From the NCBI RefSeq assembly GCF_015482585.1, contig NZ_CP049742.1, forward strand, positions 2,573,001 through 2,637,000: a stretch of 64,000 nucleotides of DNA. The letters run 5' to 3'. Position numbers and translations under genes: made by a program. This stretch comes from Mangrovibacillus cuniculi (GTDB lineage: Bacteria; Bacillota; Bacilli; Bacillales; R1DC41). Positions 56,361 through 64,000 of this stretch are shown here, one piece after another (positions within the stretch are counted from its first letter, which is position 1; every line of letters starts with the position of its first letter). The notes under the pieces were generated by a model. The model was not told the DNA's origin and searched no databases. It saw only the letters and a program-made list of their open reading frames with translations.

Positions 56361-57593
56361 TTAGGCACCAAACTCCGCCTCGCTAGTTCTCTCATCTTGT
56401 TGTTTACCAAAATACTTTCGACCTGTGGGACTCATCACTACTCTGAGCGTTAAAAATCCTAAGAGTAAAAATAAAATACACCCAATAAAATAAACTTCCC
56501 TAATTCCAAACACGGATGCACTCCATCCAATGAGACTAGTGAAAGCAATGACTAATCCCGCTTCCATGAGGCCCAAAATACTAGTAAATCTCCCTAGCAT
56601 TTCTTCTGGTATGTGCTTTTGATAAAACGTATAAAAACCAGTATTGGCGAAAGATAGAGAGAACGTTAAAAAGAAGAATCCGAGTGCGGACATCCAAAAA
56701 TCAACGGAAGTGGCAAAGATCAAATATCCAACTGGTGTCCCAATCCCACCAAAAAGTAATAAAAATCTAATAGAAAATCTGTTGGATAAGGTGGCATTTA
56801 AGAACGATCCAAATGCAATCCCGACTCCCGCCACACTTACTAAGTACCCATACATATCTTCTGTAAGCTTTAACTCTTTGATAGCAAAGGAGGCTTCCAA
56901 TGAATCTAGCGTAGCCATCGCAATCATCATCCAAATAAAAAGTATATATATAATAGAAACAAATTTATTTTGATCCATGAATATCCTTGTAAGCTTCCAA
57001 TCTTGCAGTATGAGTTCTTTTGTTATTTTATCCACCACATCCTTCCCATCTACTGCTGGTAAGAACATTAGAAGCAAAGCTGATACTAGTAGAGCGAAGG
57101 AATTCGCCCAAATGGCAATCTCGACTGATCCAATAAAGATTAATCCTCCTGCAATACTCGGACCGATAATAAATCCGCTAGACTGTATAAAATTGCGTAT
57201 AGCATGAAATCGTTGACGGTTATCCGTTGGTACTAGCTTTACCATATATACTTCAGATGTAGTAGAAAACACGGTTGTGCCGATGTTAATCATAAAGACG
57301 AATACATATAAAGTAGGTAAAGACGAAAGGAATGGTAGGAGTCCTATCAGCACAGCTCTACCAATATCTAATCCTATCATCATATGTTTCTTATTCCACC
57401 GATCGATGAAGCTACCACTCCAAAAGTTTGTACAAAGCATTGCTAGTGGCACCAATAAGTACAGAATGGATACAGCAAATGCAGAACCTGTCTCCTCTAA
57501 CACGTATAAATTAAGGGCGATAAAGTACACCCATCCCCCTATATTAGATACACCTATCCCAATAAAAAGTAACCAAATCTTTCTCCAAAGCAC
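56361..57593 (-). CDS. MFS transporter under T-box control
   Basis: A 410-residue MFS protein of the MefA/EntS-like group: GVSNIGGWVYFIALNLYVLEE at the start, SFIDRWNKKHMMIGLDIGRAV, and a C-terminal half with TFYQKHIPEEMLGRFTSILG. GTG start 8 nt after AGGAGG. A complete T-box leader with its own promoter lies upstream on the same strand, separated by ~195 bp containing stem-loop repeat copy 4. This predicts induction on depletion of one charged tRNA, so the substrate may be an amino acid or a related compound rather than a drug. Confidence 0.87.
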   Translation of the reverse strand: MLWRKIWLLFIGIGVSNIGGWVYFIALNLYVLEETGSAFAVSILYLLVPLAMLCTNFWSGSFIDRWNKKHMMIGLDIGRAVLIGLLPFLSSLPTLYVFVFMINIGTTVFSTTSEVYMVKLVPTDNRQRFHAIRNFIQSSGFIIGPSIAGGLIFIGSVEIAIWANSFALLVSALLLMFLPAVDGKDVVDKITKELILQDWKLTRIFMDQNKFVSIIYILFIWMMIAMATLDSLEASFAIKELKLTEDMYGYLVSVAGVGIAFGSFLNATLSNRFSIRFLLLFGGIGTPVGYLIFATSVDFWMSALGFFFLTFSLSFANTGFYTFYQKHIPEEMLGRFTSILGLMEAGLVIAFTSLIGWSASVFGIREVYFIGCILFLLLGFLTLRVVMSPTGRKYFGKQQDERTSEAEFGA

Positions 57594-57641
57594 CTCGATT
57601 TCCTCCTATGTGAAATGTAATTTTACCCTCACAACAATTGA

Positions 57642-57730
57642 TATCCTTGAATTTTCCATCGATGAGCAAGTCACATTGACTCTGCTCTGTTCGAGTTTCC
57701 ACTTTAAAAGGTGGTAGACATTCAAGGATA
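57642..57730. repeat. 11-bp inverted repeat around a hairpin-rich segment
   Basis: TATCCTTGAAT (57642-57652) and ATTCAAGGATA (57720-57730) are perfect inverted copies; between them the minus strand can form GAGCA.AGTCA..TGACT.TGCTC. No target-site duplication is visible. Confidence 0.5.
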
Positions 57731-57791
57731 CTCAGTTAAGTTCAAGCCACATCACGTGGCTAACACTAGTTGTTACAGGTCACGTAACAAA
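57727..57791 (+). repeat. Two-stem-loop terminator-associated repeat, copy 4
   Basis: GGATACTCAGT..GCCACATCACGTGGC..ACTAG then TTGTTAC..GTCACGTAACAAAAA. Stem 1 is CTCAGT with ACTAG (one base lost). It abuts the T-box terminator. Confidence 0.8.
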
Positions 57792-58098
57792 AAGAAGTCC
57801 CACCCCCAAGTTAATAAACTTGAGGGCGAGACTTCTACATTCGTCAGTAGGAAGTTCGCGGTGCCACCTCATTTTGCTTTCGTGTCGCCACAAAAGCCTT
57901 TTCAAGTACGGCCCTAAAGTAGGGTATACTCTATCTCAATAACGGGAGAACCCGATACATCATCAACCAAAATGGTATCCTCTGCATAGCTCCAAGACTT
58001 GTTTCCACACACTTCCACATCCTCCTTTTCAGCTACCGGAGTTCTCTGTACTGCTTTCGTATGTGTACTCTTCTTTTCATGGCTTTTAATAGTAAATT
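57788..58098 (-). promoter_or_regulatory. T-box leader (probable tRNA-Thr specifier)
   Basis: The minus strand carries the T-box core AGGTGGCACCGCGA (57856-57869), a Stem I with apical ACTCC/GGAG and a stem CACATA/TGTGTG, and a terminator (GAAGTC..GACTTC, 57788-57835). In the specifier loop GGAA-ACA-AG-TCTT, alignment to the glyQS loop (specifier, then A, one base, then TCTT) gives ACA, threonine, at 58000-58002; CAA (Gln) is the next choice. The gene downstream is the MFS transporter at 56361. Confidence 0.88.
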
Positions 58099-58104
58099 AC
58101 CATG

Positions 58105-58133
58105 ATATTACATGTAATCACTATTAATGTCAA
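58105..58133 (-). promoter_or_regulatory. SigA promoter of the T-box transcript
   Basis: Minus strand TTGACA (58128-58133), 17 bp, TAATAT (58105-58110). Confidence 0.85.
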
Positions 58134-58235
58134 TCCGTCGTAAAAATATTTATATTGACGATTGGTTCCATTCTGCATATACTTTTCTTATCAGCCGAAT
58201 GAGTTTGGCTGGTGCATTTAAAAAGCAAATTGACT

Positions 58236-58345
58236 CCAAAGGGGAGTAGCTTACAAGTCTGTCGTCATTTCGTGATGGTTTACCATCTCCGGCATACTTG
58301 GCAACATTTCGTTGCTTGCGAGACCTTTGCCTTAACGGTAAAGGA
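58236..58345 (+). promoter_or_regulatory. yybP-ykoY manganese riboswitch
   Basis: AAAGGGGAGTAGC at the 5' side and CATACTTGGC..GCGAGACCTTTGCC at the 3' side are the conserved parts of the Mn2+-sensing motif. CCTTTGCC (58324-58331) pairs with the 5' AAAGG in the aptamer or with GGTAAAGG (58337-58344); GGTAAAGG can instead pair perfectly with CCTTTACC of the terminator (58372-58379). This fits a Mn-on switch. Confidence 0.9.
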
Positions 58346-58367
58346 CCCCCTACGTATATATGTAGAT

Positions 58368-58402
58368 GAGACCTTTACCAATTTGGTAGAGGTCTTTTTG
58401 TT
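58368..58402 (+). terminator. Mn-riboswitch terminator
   Basis: GAGACC..TACC pairs with GGTA..GGTC, then TTTTT. Its 5' arm CCTTTACC is complementary to the antiterminator strand of the riboswitch. Confidence 0.88.
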
Positions 58403-58472
58403 ATATAAAGGAGGAGAATAAGACAATTACTTAATTATTGTACAACTCACATTAAACAATAAGGAGAGGGAA

Positions 58473-58640
58473 TTGTCGTTGGACGTAGATAGGATACAGA
58501 AGTATTTTATCTTCATTGCTTTGTTAGTTGTTTTACAAACATGGATGTGGAATATGGTAACGGGAGAAATAAAGAATCCTCCTCGTTCGCTTAATTTTTA
58601 CTCATCAGCACAAGTCATCGAGCAACAGAATTATAGATAA
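58473..58640 (+). CDS. Small single-pass membrane protein in the Mn-riboswitch unit (55 aa)
   Basis: TTG start six bases after AAGGAG (a second TTG two codons on is possible). The product has one hydrophobic helix (YFIFIALLVVLQTWMWNMVT) and a short polar tail (GEIKNPPRSLNFYSSAQVIE). It lies between the Mn riboswitch terminator and the TerC-type exporter gene, ending 28 bp before it, so it should be made only when Mn is high. I know no family name. A role as a partner or regulator of the exporter is inference from position. Confidence 0.65.
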   Translation: MSLDVDRIQKYFIFIALLVVLQTWMWNMVTGEIKNPPRSLNFYSSAQVIEQQNYR

Positions 58641-58668
58641 ATAATCTAATAGAAAGTGGGTAAATAGC

Positions 58669-59421
58669 ATGGAGTGGTCTATTTTGTTCGAGTACGGTTG
58701 GGTTTTATTAATATTAATTGCTCTAGAAGGTATCTTGGCTGCAGATAATGCTCTTGTAATTGCAACAATGGTAAGACATTTGCCGGAAGAAAAAAGAAAG
58801 AAAGCTCTGTTTTATGGATTAGCTGGAGCATTTGTATTCCGTTTCGGTTCATTATTTTTAATTTCTTACTTAGTAGATATTTGGCAAGTGCAAGCGATTG
58901 GAGCCGTCTATCTATTAGGTATTGCAGGTTACCACTTGCTAAAGAAACATGTGTTAAAGAAACACCTAGAAAAACAGAAAGAAGTTAAAGAAGGTTCTGG
59001 ATTTTGGACAACAGTTATTAAAGTGGAACTTGCAGACATTGCTTTTGCGGTAGATGCAATTTTAGCAGCAGTAGCACTAGCAGTCACGTTACCAGAAACA
59101 AACTTACCAACCATAGGAGGACTAGACGGTGGACACTTCATCGTTATCCTACTTGGAGGGATCATCGGTTTAGTGATCATGCGTTTTGCCGCTTCTGCAT
59201 TTGTAGGGCTTCTAGAGAATCGCCCAGGTTTAGAGTCAGCTGCTTTTGCCATTGTAGGTTGGGTAGGGGTAAAACTTGCTGTATACACGTTAGCGCACCC
59301 TTCACTTGGTTTTATCTCTTATGAATTTGCCAAAGGGCCTGTATGGAAAGGAATCTTCTGGGCGGTTCTAATTTTAATTGGAGTTATCGGTTGGATTAAG
59401 TCTAAACCTAAAACTGTTTAA
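58669..59421 (+). CDS. TerC/YkoY-type manganese exporter (MeeY-like)
   Basis: A 250-residue protein of about seven helices in the TerC family: LEGILAADNALVIATMVRHLP and VELADIAFAVDAILAAVAL carry the paired acidic motifs of the family. In B. subtilis the yybP-ykoY-controlled homologue YkoY (MeeY) supplies or exports Mn to secreted enzymes. Here the same riboswitch precedes it, with a small membrane protein gene between. Weak SD (AAAGTGGG) before the ATG; translation may be coupled to the small gene. Terminator follows. Confidence 0.92.
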   Translation: MEWSILFEYGWVLLILIALEGILAADNALVIATMVRHLPEEKRKKALFYGLAGAFVFRFGSLFLISYLVDIWQVQAIGAVYLLGIAGYHLLKKHVLKKHLEKQKEVKEGSGFWTTVIKVELADIAFAVDAILAAVALAVTLPETNLPTIGGLDGGHFIVILLGGIIGLVIMRFAASAFVGLLENRPGLESAAFAIVGWVGVKLAVYTLAHPSLGFISYEFAKGPVWKGIFWAVLILIGVIGWIKSKPKTV

Positions 59422-59428
59422 TATCTTT

Positions 59429-59462
59429 TTAGAGGCTAGCTTACAACTAGCCTCTTTTTTAT
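59429..59462 (+). terminator. Terminator of the TerC-type gene
   Basis: AGAGGCTAG pairs with CTAGCCTCT, then TTTTT. Confidence 0.9.
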
Positions 59463-59532
59463 TTCTACTATTCCGTCCTATATAATGTAGGTAAATTAGG
59501 TTATTTAAAAAAGAAAAAAGAGGTGGTGCCAC

Positions 59533-60069
59533 ATGTCTACATCCAAACGAAAAGTAATTGTCTACATTGCAGCAAGTCTAGACGGGTTCATCGCTAAGAA
59601 AGATGATACTATCGATTTTTTATCTGTGGTAGAAAAAGAAAATGAAGATTATGGCTATTATGGATTCGTTGAAACAGTTGATACCGTCATCATGGGGCGT
59701 AAAACATATGAAAAAGTATTAAGTTTCCCAGTAGACTTCCCTCATAAGGAACGTGATTGCTTCGTCCTTTCTCAGTCCAAAAAAGGGAAAGACAATAACG
59801 TAACTTTTTATGACGGAAATGTAAAAGACTTGGTAGATGAGCTAAAGAAAAAAGAGGGAAAGAATATTTTCGTAGATGGCGGTGCAGGAGCAGTGCATGC
59901 ACTCCGAGAACAAAACCTGATTGATGAATATGTTATTTCCATTATTCCAGTTCTTCTTGGTAACGGGATACGATTGTTTAAAGACTTAGATCATCAACAA
60001 ACCCTCGAGTTAGTGGAAAGTCAGTCATTTGATACGGGATTAGTGCAAGTGAAATATAGGGTTAAATAA
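59533..60069 (+). CDS. Dihydrofolate reductase family protein (RibD C-terminal type)
   Basis: A 178-residue protein with the DHFR/RibD-C fold: VIVYIAASLDGFIAKKDDTIDFL, DTVIMGRKTYEKVLSF, NIFVDGGAGAVHALREQNLIDEYVISIIPVLLGNG. These stand-alone proteins are NADPH-dependent reductases of uncertain substrate, distinct from the true folate enzyme. GAGGTGGTG SD before the ATG. Monocistronic with its own terminator. B. subtilis YyaP and YwjB are similar. Confidence 0.88.
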   Translation: MSTSKRKVIVYIAASLDGFIAKKDDTIDFLSVVEKENEDYGYYGFVETVDTVIMGRKTYEKVLSFPVDFPHKERDCFVLSQSKKGKDNNVTFYDGNVKDLVDELKKKEGKNIFVDGGAGAVHALREQNLIDEYVISIIPVLLGNGIRLFKDLDHQQTLELVESQSFDTGLVQVKYRVK

Positions 60070-60075
60070 GCAATA

Positions 60076-60110
60076 AGAGAGAAGATATTTTGACTTCTTC
60101 TCTCTTCCTA
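60076..60110 (+). terminator. Terminator of the DHFR-like gene
   Basis: AGAGAGAAG pairs with CTTCTCTCT, followed by TCC; weak T run. Confidence 0.6.
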
Positions 60111-60283
60111 ATAAAAAAGTAATTTCTAATCAGCAACATTCCATAATAAACCCACGCCAGTAAAAGCTTAAAAGCTCCTACTAATCAAAAGCCTCAGGTA
60201 AATCCTTTAATCATGGAAACAAGATCTAGATAAAGGTTTTTCATATATTTAGCCTACCTAACCTTTATTTTAAAGAAAATAAA

Positions 60284-60312
60284 CCAGCTGCCAACAGACA
60301 ACTGGTTTCCCC
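60284..60312 (-). terminator. mqo terminator
   Basis: AACCAGTTG pairs with CAGCTGGTT on the minus strand; TATTTTC follows. Confidence 0.7.
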
Positions 60313-61833
60313 TTATGAACTAGCAGGTAAACTCTCTCTATCCTCAACAGGTGAAGACAAACCAAGTGCCTCTTCATTCTCAGCAAATAATTTTCTAAAT
60401 AACTCTGGCTTCTTCGACAACTCGATTCCATAAGAAGGAATCATTTCTTTAATCTTCGGCGCCCATTCTTTCATACGCTCTGGGAAGCACTTTTCTAACA
60501 CTTCTAACATAACGTGAACGGCCGTTGAAGCACCTGGAGAGGCACCCAATAAGGCAGCTACCGACCCATCACTTGCGCTAACAACTTCTGTTCCAAATTG
60601 TAACGTTCCTCGACCGCCTTCTTCTGTATCTTTAATTACCTGTACACGCTGGCCAGCAACTACCACTTCCCACTGATCGCTCTGCGCATAAGGGATGAAT
60701 TCACGCAATTCCTCCATGCGAGCCTCGTGTGACAGCATCAACTGTTGGATTAGGTACTTGGTCAGTTCCATCTCTTTTGCACCAGCCGCCAACATCGTGA
60801 TGACGTTATCTACATTTACCGATTTTATTAAATCTAAATTAGAACCGGACTTTAAGAATTTCGGTGAAAAACCCGCGAACGGACCGAACAATAATGACTT
60901 TTTCCCATCAATATATCTTGTATCCAGATGAGGAACAGACATGGGAGGTGCTCCCACTTTTGCTTTTCCATACACTTTCGCATGATGCTGCTCTGCAATA
61001 TCCGGGTCATTGCATACTAAAAATAGGCCACTAACTGGGAAACCACCTATTTTCTTTGCCTCTGGAATACCCGTTTTTTGTAGTAGCGACAGACTTCCCC
61101 CACCTGCGCCGATGAAAAGAAACTTTGCTTGATGATGCTCCGTTCTTCTCTTCTCTTGATTCCAGATTGTTAACTCCCAAAACCCATCTTTCGTGCGGGT
61201 AATATCTTTCACTTCATGTTCATAGTTAACTTCTACGTTCTTTTCTTTTAGGTAGGTAAATAACATGCGTGTCAAAGCCCCAAAGTTTACATCTGTTCCC
61301 GAATCGACCTTTGTCGCAGCGATTTGTTCATCTTCATCACGGCCCTCCATCATTAAAGGCAACCATTCTGTTAGTGTAGCGTGGTCATCGGTAAATTCCA
61401 TCCCATGAAACAACGGATTTTTTGACAACGCTTCCATTCTTCTCTTTAAAAAAGCAATATTTTCTTCCCCTTGAACCATGCTGACATGCGGAATTGGACG
61501 AATAAATTCTGCTGGATTTTGTATCAATCCTCTTTCCACTAAGTAAGACCAATACTGTCTAGAAAGCTGAAACTGTTCGTTTACCTTCACTGCTTTTGAA
61601 ATATTTACTGTTCCATCTGGCTTTTCCGAAGTATAGTTAAGCTCGCACAGTGCGGCATGCCCTGTCCCAGCATTATTCCACTCATTCGAACTCTCTTCCC
61701 CAGCGCTTGTAAGCTTTTCAAAAACTTTTATCTCCCATTCAGGCGCAACTTCTTTTAACAAAGAACCCAGCGTTGCACTCATAATCCCAGCACCGATCAA
61801 AATAACATCTGTCTTCTCATGTGTGTGACTCAT
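60313..61833 (-). CDS. mqo: Malate:quinone oxidoreductase
   Basis: Oxidises malate to oxaloacetate and reduces menaquinone at the membrane, a quinone-linked step of the citric acid cycle. The 506-residue flavoprotein begins [21 protein letters not shown] (FAD site), has [19 protein letters not shown] and [10 protein letters not shown]-like [15 protein letters not shown], and ends with the [22 protein letters not shown] region, all typical. GGGAGGGGAAG SD before the ATG. Monocistronic. Promoter lies toward the 52-bp array. Confidence 0.95.
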   Translation of the reverse strand: MSHTHEKTDVILIGAGIMSATLGSLLKEVAPEWEIKVFEKLTSAGEESSNEWNNAGTGHAALCELNYTSEKPDGTVNISKAVKVNEQFQLSRQYWSYLVERGLIQNPAEFIRPIPHVSMVQGEENIAFLKRRMEALSKNPLFHGMEFTDDHATLTEWLPLMMEGRDEDEQIAATKVDSGTDVNFGALTRMLFTYLKEKNVEVNYEHEVKDITRTKDGFWELTIWNQEKRRTEHHQAKFLFIGAGGGSLSLLQKTGIPEAKKIGGFPVSGLFLVCNDPDIAEQHHAKVYGKAKVGAPPMSVPHLDTRYIDGKKSLLFGPFAGFSPKFLKSGSNLDLIKSVNVDNVITMLAAGAKEMELTKYLIQQLMLSHEARMEELREFIPYAQSDQWEVVVAGQRVQVIKDTEEGGRGTLQFGTEVVSASDGSVAALLGASPGASTAVHVMLEVLEKCFPERMKEWAPKIKEMIPSYGIELSKKPELFRKLFAENEEALGLSSPVEDRESLPASS

Positions 61834-62025
61834 GAAGCGACTTCCCCTCCCTTTGTTGCTACATTGTTACCCTATTAACATTTTATAATATGTTGAGGAA
61901 AAGTGGTAGATGTCTTACGAATGTATATTGTGAATTATTTGATAATAGTAATTTTTGGCTAAATATACTGTGGAATTTTTCTTATGAATCGACGATTTTA
62001 CTCCTAATTGAAGACCTTGGACTCT

Positions 62026-62712
62026 TATTCTCTTCTACAGGTAAAAATACTGGACCTTCATGAGTTTAAGGAGCTCTTATTCTCTCCTACGCGTAAAATT
62101 CCTTGTCCTTCGTGAGTTTAAGACGCTCTTATTCTCTTCTACGGGCAGAAATCCTCGTCCTTCATGAGTTTAAGACGCCCTTATTCTCTCCTACGGGCAG
62201 AAATTCTCGTCCTTCATGAGTTTAAGACGCTCTTATTCTCTTCTACGGGCAGAAATCCTGGGTCTTCGTGAGTTTAAGGCGCTCTTATTCTCTTCTCAGC
62301 TCTCAAAACTACACCCCAGATGTGTATTGAACGTCTCTATTCTCTTCTCAACTCTTCAAACTCCTTCCCAGATGTGTATAGAACGCCTCTATTCTCTCCT
62401 CAACTATCCAAACTCCTTCCCAGATGTGTATAGAACGCCTCTATTCTCTCCTCAGCTCGCCAAACTCCTTCCCAGATGTGTATAGAACGCCTCTATTCTC
62501 TCCTCAACTCTCCAAACCCCTCCCCAGATGAGTATAGAACGCCTCTATTCTCTCCTCAGCTCCCAAAACTCCTCCCCAGATGTGTATAGAACGCCTCTAT
62601 TCTCTCCTCAGCTCCCAAAACTCCTCCCCAGATGTGTATAGAATCCCCCTATTCTCTCCTCAGCTCCCAAAACCCCTCCCTAGACGAGTTTTAAACAACC
62701 ATATTCTCAAGT
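62026..62712. repeat. Tandem array, fourteen 52-bp units in two classes
   Basis: TATTCTCT recurs at 62026, 62078, 62130, 62182, 62234, 62286, 62338, 62390, 62442, 62494, 62546, 62598, 62650 and 62702, always 52 bp apart. The first five units contain CTTCATGAGTTTAAGACG; the rest contain CCCAGATGTGTATAGAACG; the period never changes at the switch. Top strand is pyrimidine rich. No unique spacers, so it is not CRISPR. Confidence 0.95.
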
Positions 62713-62897
62713 AATCCGAAAGATTTTCAAACACATATCCCCTCCAACCTAATCGTTCAGCTCTTCACACAATCATATAATTAGATTACTGTCACAACAA
62801 AGTGATAACATAGAAGAAAATAGGTATTATATAACCCATTCAAAACGGGAAAGATAAGTGGGTGACGTTTTTTTGTGCAGAGTTAGCAAGTTTTCCT

Positions 62898-62951
62898 TTG
62901 ACAAAAAGATCGTTATATATAATAATAAATATCGAATTAGAATTATTATAA
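62898..62951 (+). promoter_or_regulatory. ahpC promoter with PerR box
   Basis: TTGACA (62898-62903) with a -10 in TATAATAAT (62918-62926); TTAGAATTATTATAA (62937-62951) matches the PerR box TTATAATnATTATAA with one mismatch, just downstream, as expected for repression lifted by peroxide. Confidence 0.8.
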
Positions 62952-62973
62952 TTAACTGAGGAGGAATTTCGAT

Positions 62974-63537
62974 ATGGCATTAATCGGAACTGAAGTAAAA
63001 CCTTTTGCAGCAAAAGCATTCCACAATGGAGATTTCATCGACGTAACAGAAGAAAATTTCAAAGGTAAGTGGAGCGTAGTTTGCTTCTATCCTGCAGATT
63101 TCACATTCGTATGTCCTACTGAGTTAGGTGACCTACAAGACCAATACGCTACTCTTAAAGATCTTGGCGTAGAAGTTTACTCTGTATCCACTGATACTCA
63201 TTTCACTCATAAAGCATGGCACGATCATTCAGAGACAATTAACAAAATTGAGTACATCATGATTGGTGACCCATCTCAAAAGATCTCTCGTAACTTCGAA
63301 GTACTAAATGAAGAAGATGGTCTTGCTGAGCGTGGTACGTTCATCATCGATCCAGATGGCGTTATCCAAACTGTTGAAATTAATGCTGGCGGTATCGGCC
63401 GTGATGCAAGCTCTCTAGTAAATAAAATTAAAGCAGCACAATATGTACGTAAAAACCCAGGTGAAGTTTGTCCAGCTAAATGGGAAGAGGGTTCTGAAAC
63501 ATTAACTCCAGGACTTGACCTAGTAGGTAAAATTTAA
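62974..63537 (+). CDS. ahpC: Alkyl hydroperoxide reductase subunit C (peroxiredoxin)
   Basis: Reduces hydrogen peroxide and organic peroxides. The 187-residue typical 2-Cys peroxiredoxin has the peroxidatic C47 in [17 protein letters not shown] and the resolving C166 in GEVCPAKW. Its disulphide is reduced by AhpF, encoded 13 bp downstream. SD GAGGAGG before the ATG. PerR-type box upstream. The C-terminus ends PGLDLVGKI, as in Bacillus AhpC. Confidence 0.96.
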   Translation: MALIGTEVKPFAAKAFHNGDFIDVTEENFKGKWSVVCFYPADFTFVCPTELGDLQDQYATLKDLGVEVYSVSTDTHFTHKAWHDHSETINKIEYIMIGDPSQKISRNFEVLNEEDGLAERGTFIIDPDGVIQTVEINAGGIGRDASSLVNKIKAAQYVRKNPGEVCPAKWEEGSETLTPGLDLVGKI

Positions 63538-63550
63538 GGAGTCTGATTAA

Positions 63551-64000
63551 ATGTTATTAGATGCAAATATCAAAGCACAGCTAGAACAATATCTTCAGTT
63601 ATTAGAGAGTGATATTCTGCTTAAAGTTAGTGCCGGGGAAGATAAAGTATCTCATGACATGCTACGACTTGTAGACGAGTTAGCTACGATGTCTCCTCGC
63701 ATTAAAGTAGAAACAACTGAGTTAGAACGCACACCGAGCTTCAGTGTTAATCGTATTGGAGAAGATACAGGTGTAACATTTGCTGGAGTTCCACTAGGAC
63801 ATGAGTTTACGTCCTTAGTACTTGCACTACTTCAAGTAAGTGGTCGTGCGCCAAAAGTTGATGAAAAAGTTATTGAGCAAATTAAAAACATTAAAGGTGA
63901 CTATCACTTTGAGTCTTATATCAGCTTAAGCTGTCATAACTGCCCAGATGTGGTACAAGCTCTAAATGTAATGAGTGTTCTTAACGAAGGTATCACGCAT
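63551..64000 (+). CDS. ahpF: Alkyl hydroperoxide reductase subunit F (partial)
   Basis: Flavoprotein that reduces AhpC using NADH. Only the first 150 codons are in the window and the frame is open to the edge. The visible part is the N-terminal double-thioredoxin domain: MLLDANIKAQLEQYLQLLES, an inactive first thioredoxin fold, then the CHNC redox pair in SLSCHNCPDVVQALN. The ATG follows GGAGTCTGATTAA, 13 bp after the ahpC stop, so the pair is one operon. Confidence 0.93.
   Translation, partial: MLLDANIKAQLEQYLQLLESDILLKVSAGEDKVSHDMLRLVDELATMSPRIKVETTELERTPSFSVNRIGEDTGVTFAGVPLGHEFTSLVLALLQVSGRAPKVDEKVIEQIKNIKGDYHFESYISLSCHNCPDVVQALNVMSVLNEGITH

Noticed and set aside
57277-57717. 146-aa plus-strand protein
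   Set aside because: Antisense shadow of the MFS gene and the leader; no SD and unlikely composition.
58212-58421. 69-aa protein
   Set aside because: It is a frame through the Mn riboswitch and its terminator.
62216-62485. 89-aa repeat-containing protein
   Set aside because: It is translation of the 52-bp array with no SD.
62026-62712. CRISPR array
   Set aside because: The whole 52-bp unit repeats with gradual drift; there are no constant repeats with unique spacers and no cas genes.

Overview
The window is about 64 kb of low-GC Firmicutes DNA. It reads as one contiguous chromosomal stretch of an aerobic, endospore-forming Bacillaceae bacterium. The evidence is strong AGGAGG-type ribosome binding sites, TTG and GTG starts, a CotF-like coat protein, a KatX-type spore catalase behind a SigF-like promoter, T-box and yybP-ykoY RNA leaders, and GlpP, TreR and PerR-type control. 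A xenorhodopsin, a BCCT transporter and many peroxide-defence genes suggest a sunlit, osmotically variable habitat. No phage, plasmid, transposase or CRISPR locus is visible.

Layout. 0-2 kb: a pspA envelope-stress operon (DUF4178, PspA, start of a lipoprotein) and an unknown gene. 2-5 kb: yuzF-like gene, Mn catalase and a xenorhodopsin whose ribosome binding site is buried in a hairpin; msrAB converges on it. 5-12 kb: coat protein, DHA2 exporter behind a 47-bp palindrome, two copies of a GC-rich interspersed repeat, glutathione peroxidase, K+ channel, DNA glycosylase, YeeI-type YebC and DUF2254. 12-20 kb: secreted 5'-nucleotidase plus giant secreted nuclease (domains that B. subtilis YhcR carries in one chain), and katX. 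20-26 kb: a 42/43-bp tandem array, a ugtP-ltaA-like glycolipid pair, rocB, GNAT and a flavodoxin-like reductase. 26-31 kb: trehalose operon with three TreR operators and a cre. 31-41 kb: HxlR/MFS pair, haloacid dehalogenase, Fe-ADH, BCCT and DAACS transporters, DgcK-like cyclase, RluF-like enzyme, FetAB-like exporter. 41-46 kb: glycerol locus glpP-(glpF remnant)-glpK-glpD with its antiterminator leaders; glpF is almost wholly deleted. 46-52 kb: di-iron hydroxylase, quinone/nitroreductase pair, an unassigned small RNA gene, oxidoreductase-pepT, pirin, NERD protein. 52-62 kb: a 52-bp tandem array, aminotransferase-YjiH pair, T-box-controlled MFS gene, Mn riboswitch with a new small membrane protein and a TerC/MeeY-type exporter, DHFR-like protein and mqo. 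62-64 kb: a 14-unit 52-bp array, then PerR-boxed ahpC and the start of ahpF.

How the genes work together. Peroxide and redox repair dominate (Mn catalase, KatX, AhpCF, GPx, MsrAB, nitroreductase/ABM). Metal balance is the second theme (Mn riboswitch and exporter, FetAB-like exporter, Mn catalase). Carbon uptake covers trehalose, glycerol and C4 acids or amino acids.

The least explained material is non-coding: (i) a ~66-bp two-stem-loop repeat, four copies, always abutting an intrinsic terminator and with compensatory stem changes; (ii) a promoter- and terminator-bounded structured RNA at 48.4 kb; (iii) tandem arrays with exact 42, 43 and 52-bp periods; (iv) the SD-sequestering hairpin before the rhodopsin; (v) the small membrane protein inside the Mn-riboswitch unit. 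All assignments are from reading the sequence; no database search was run.
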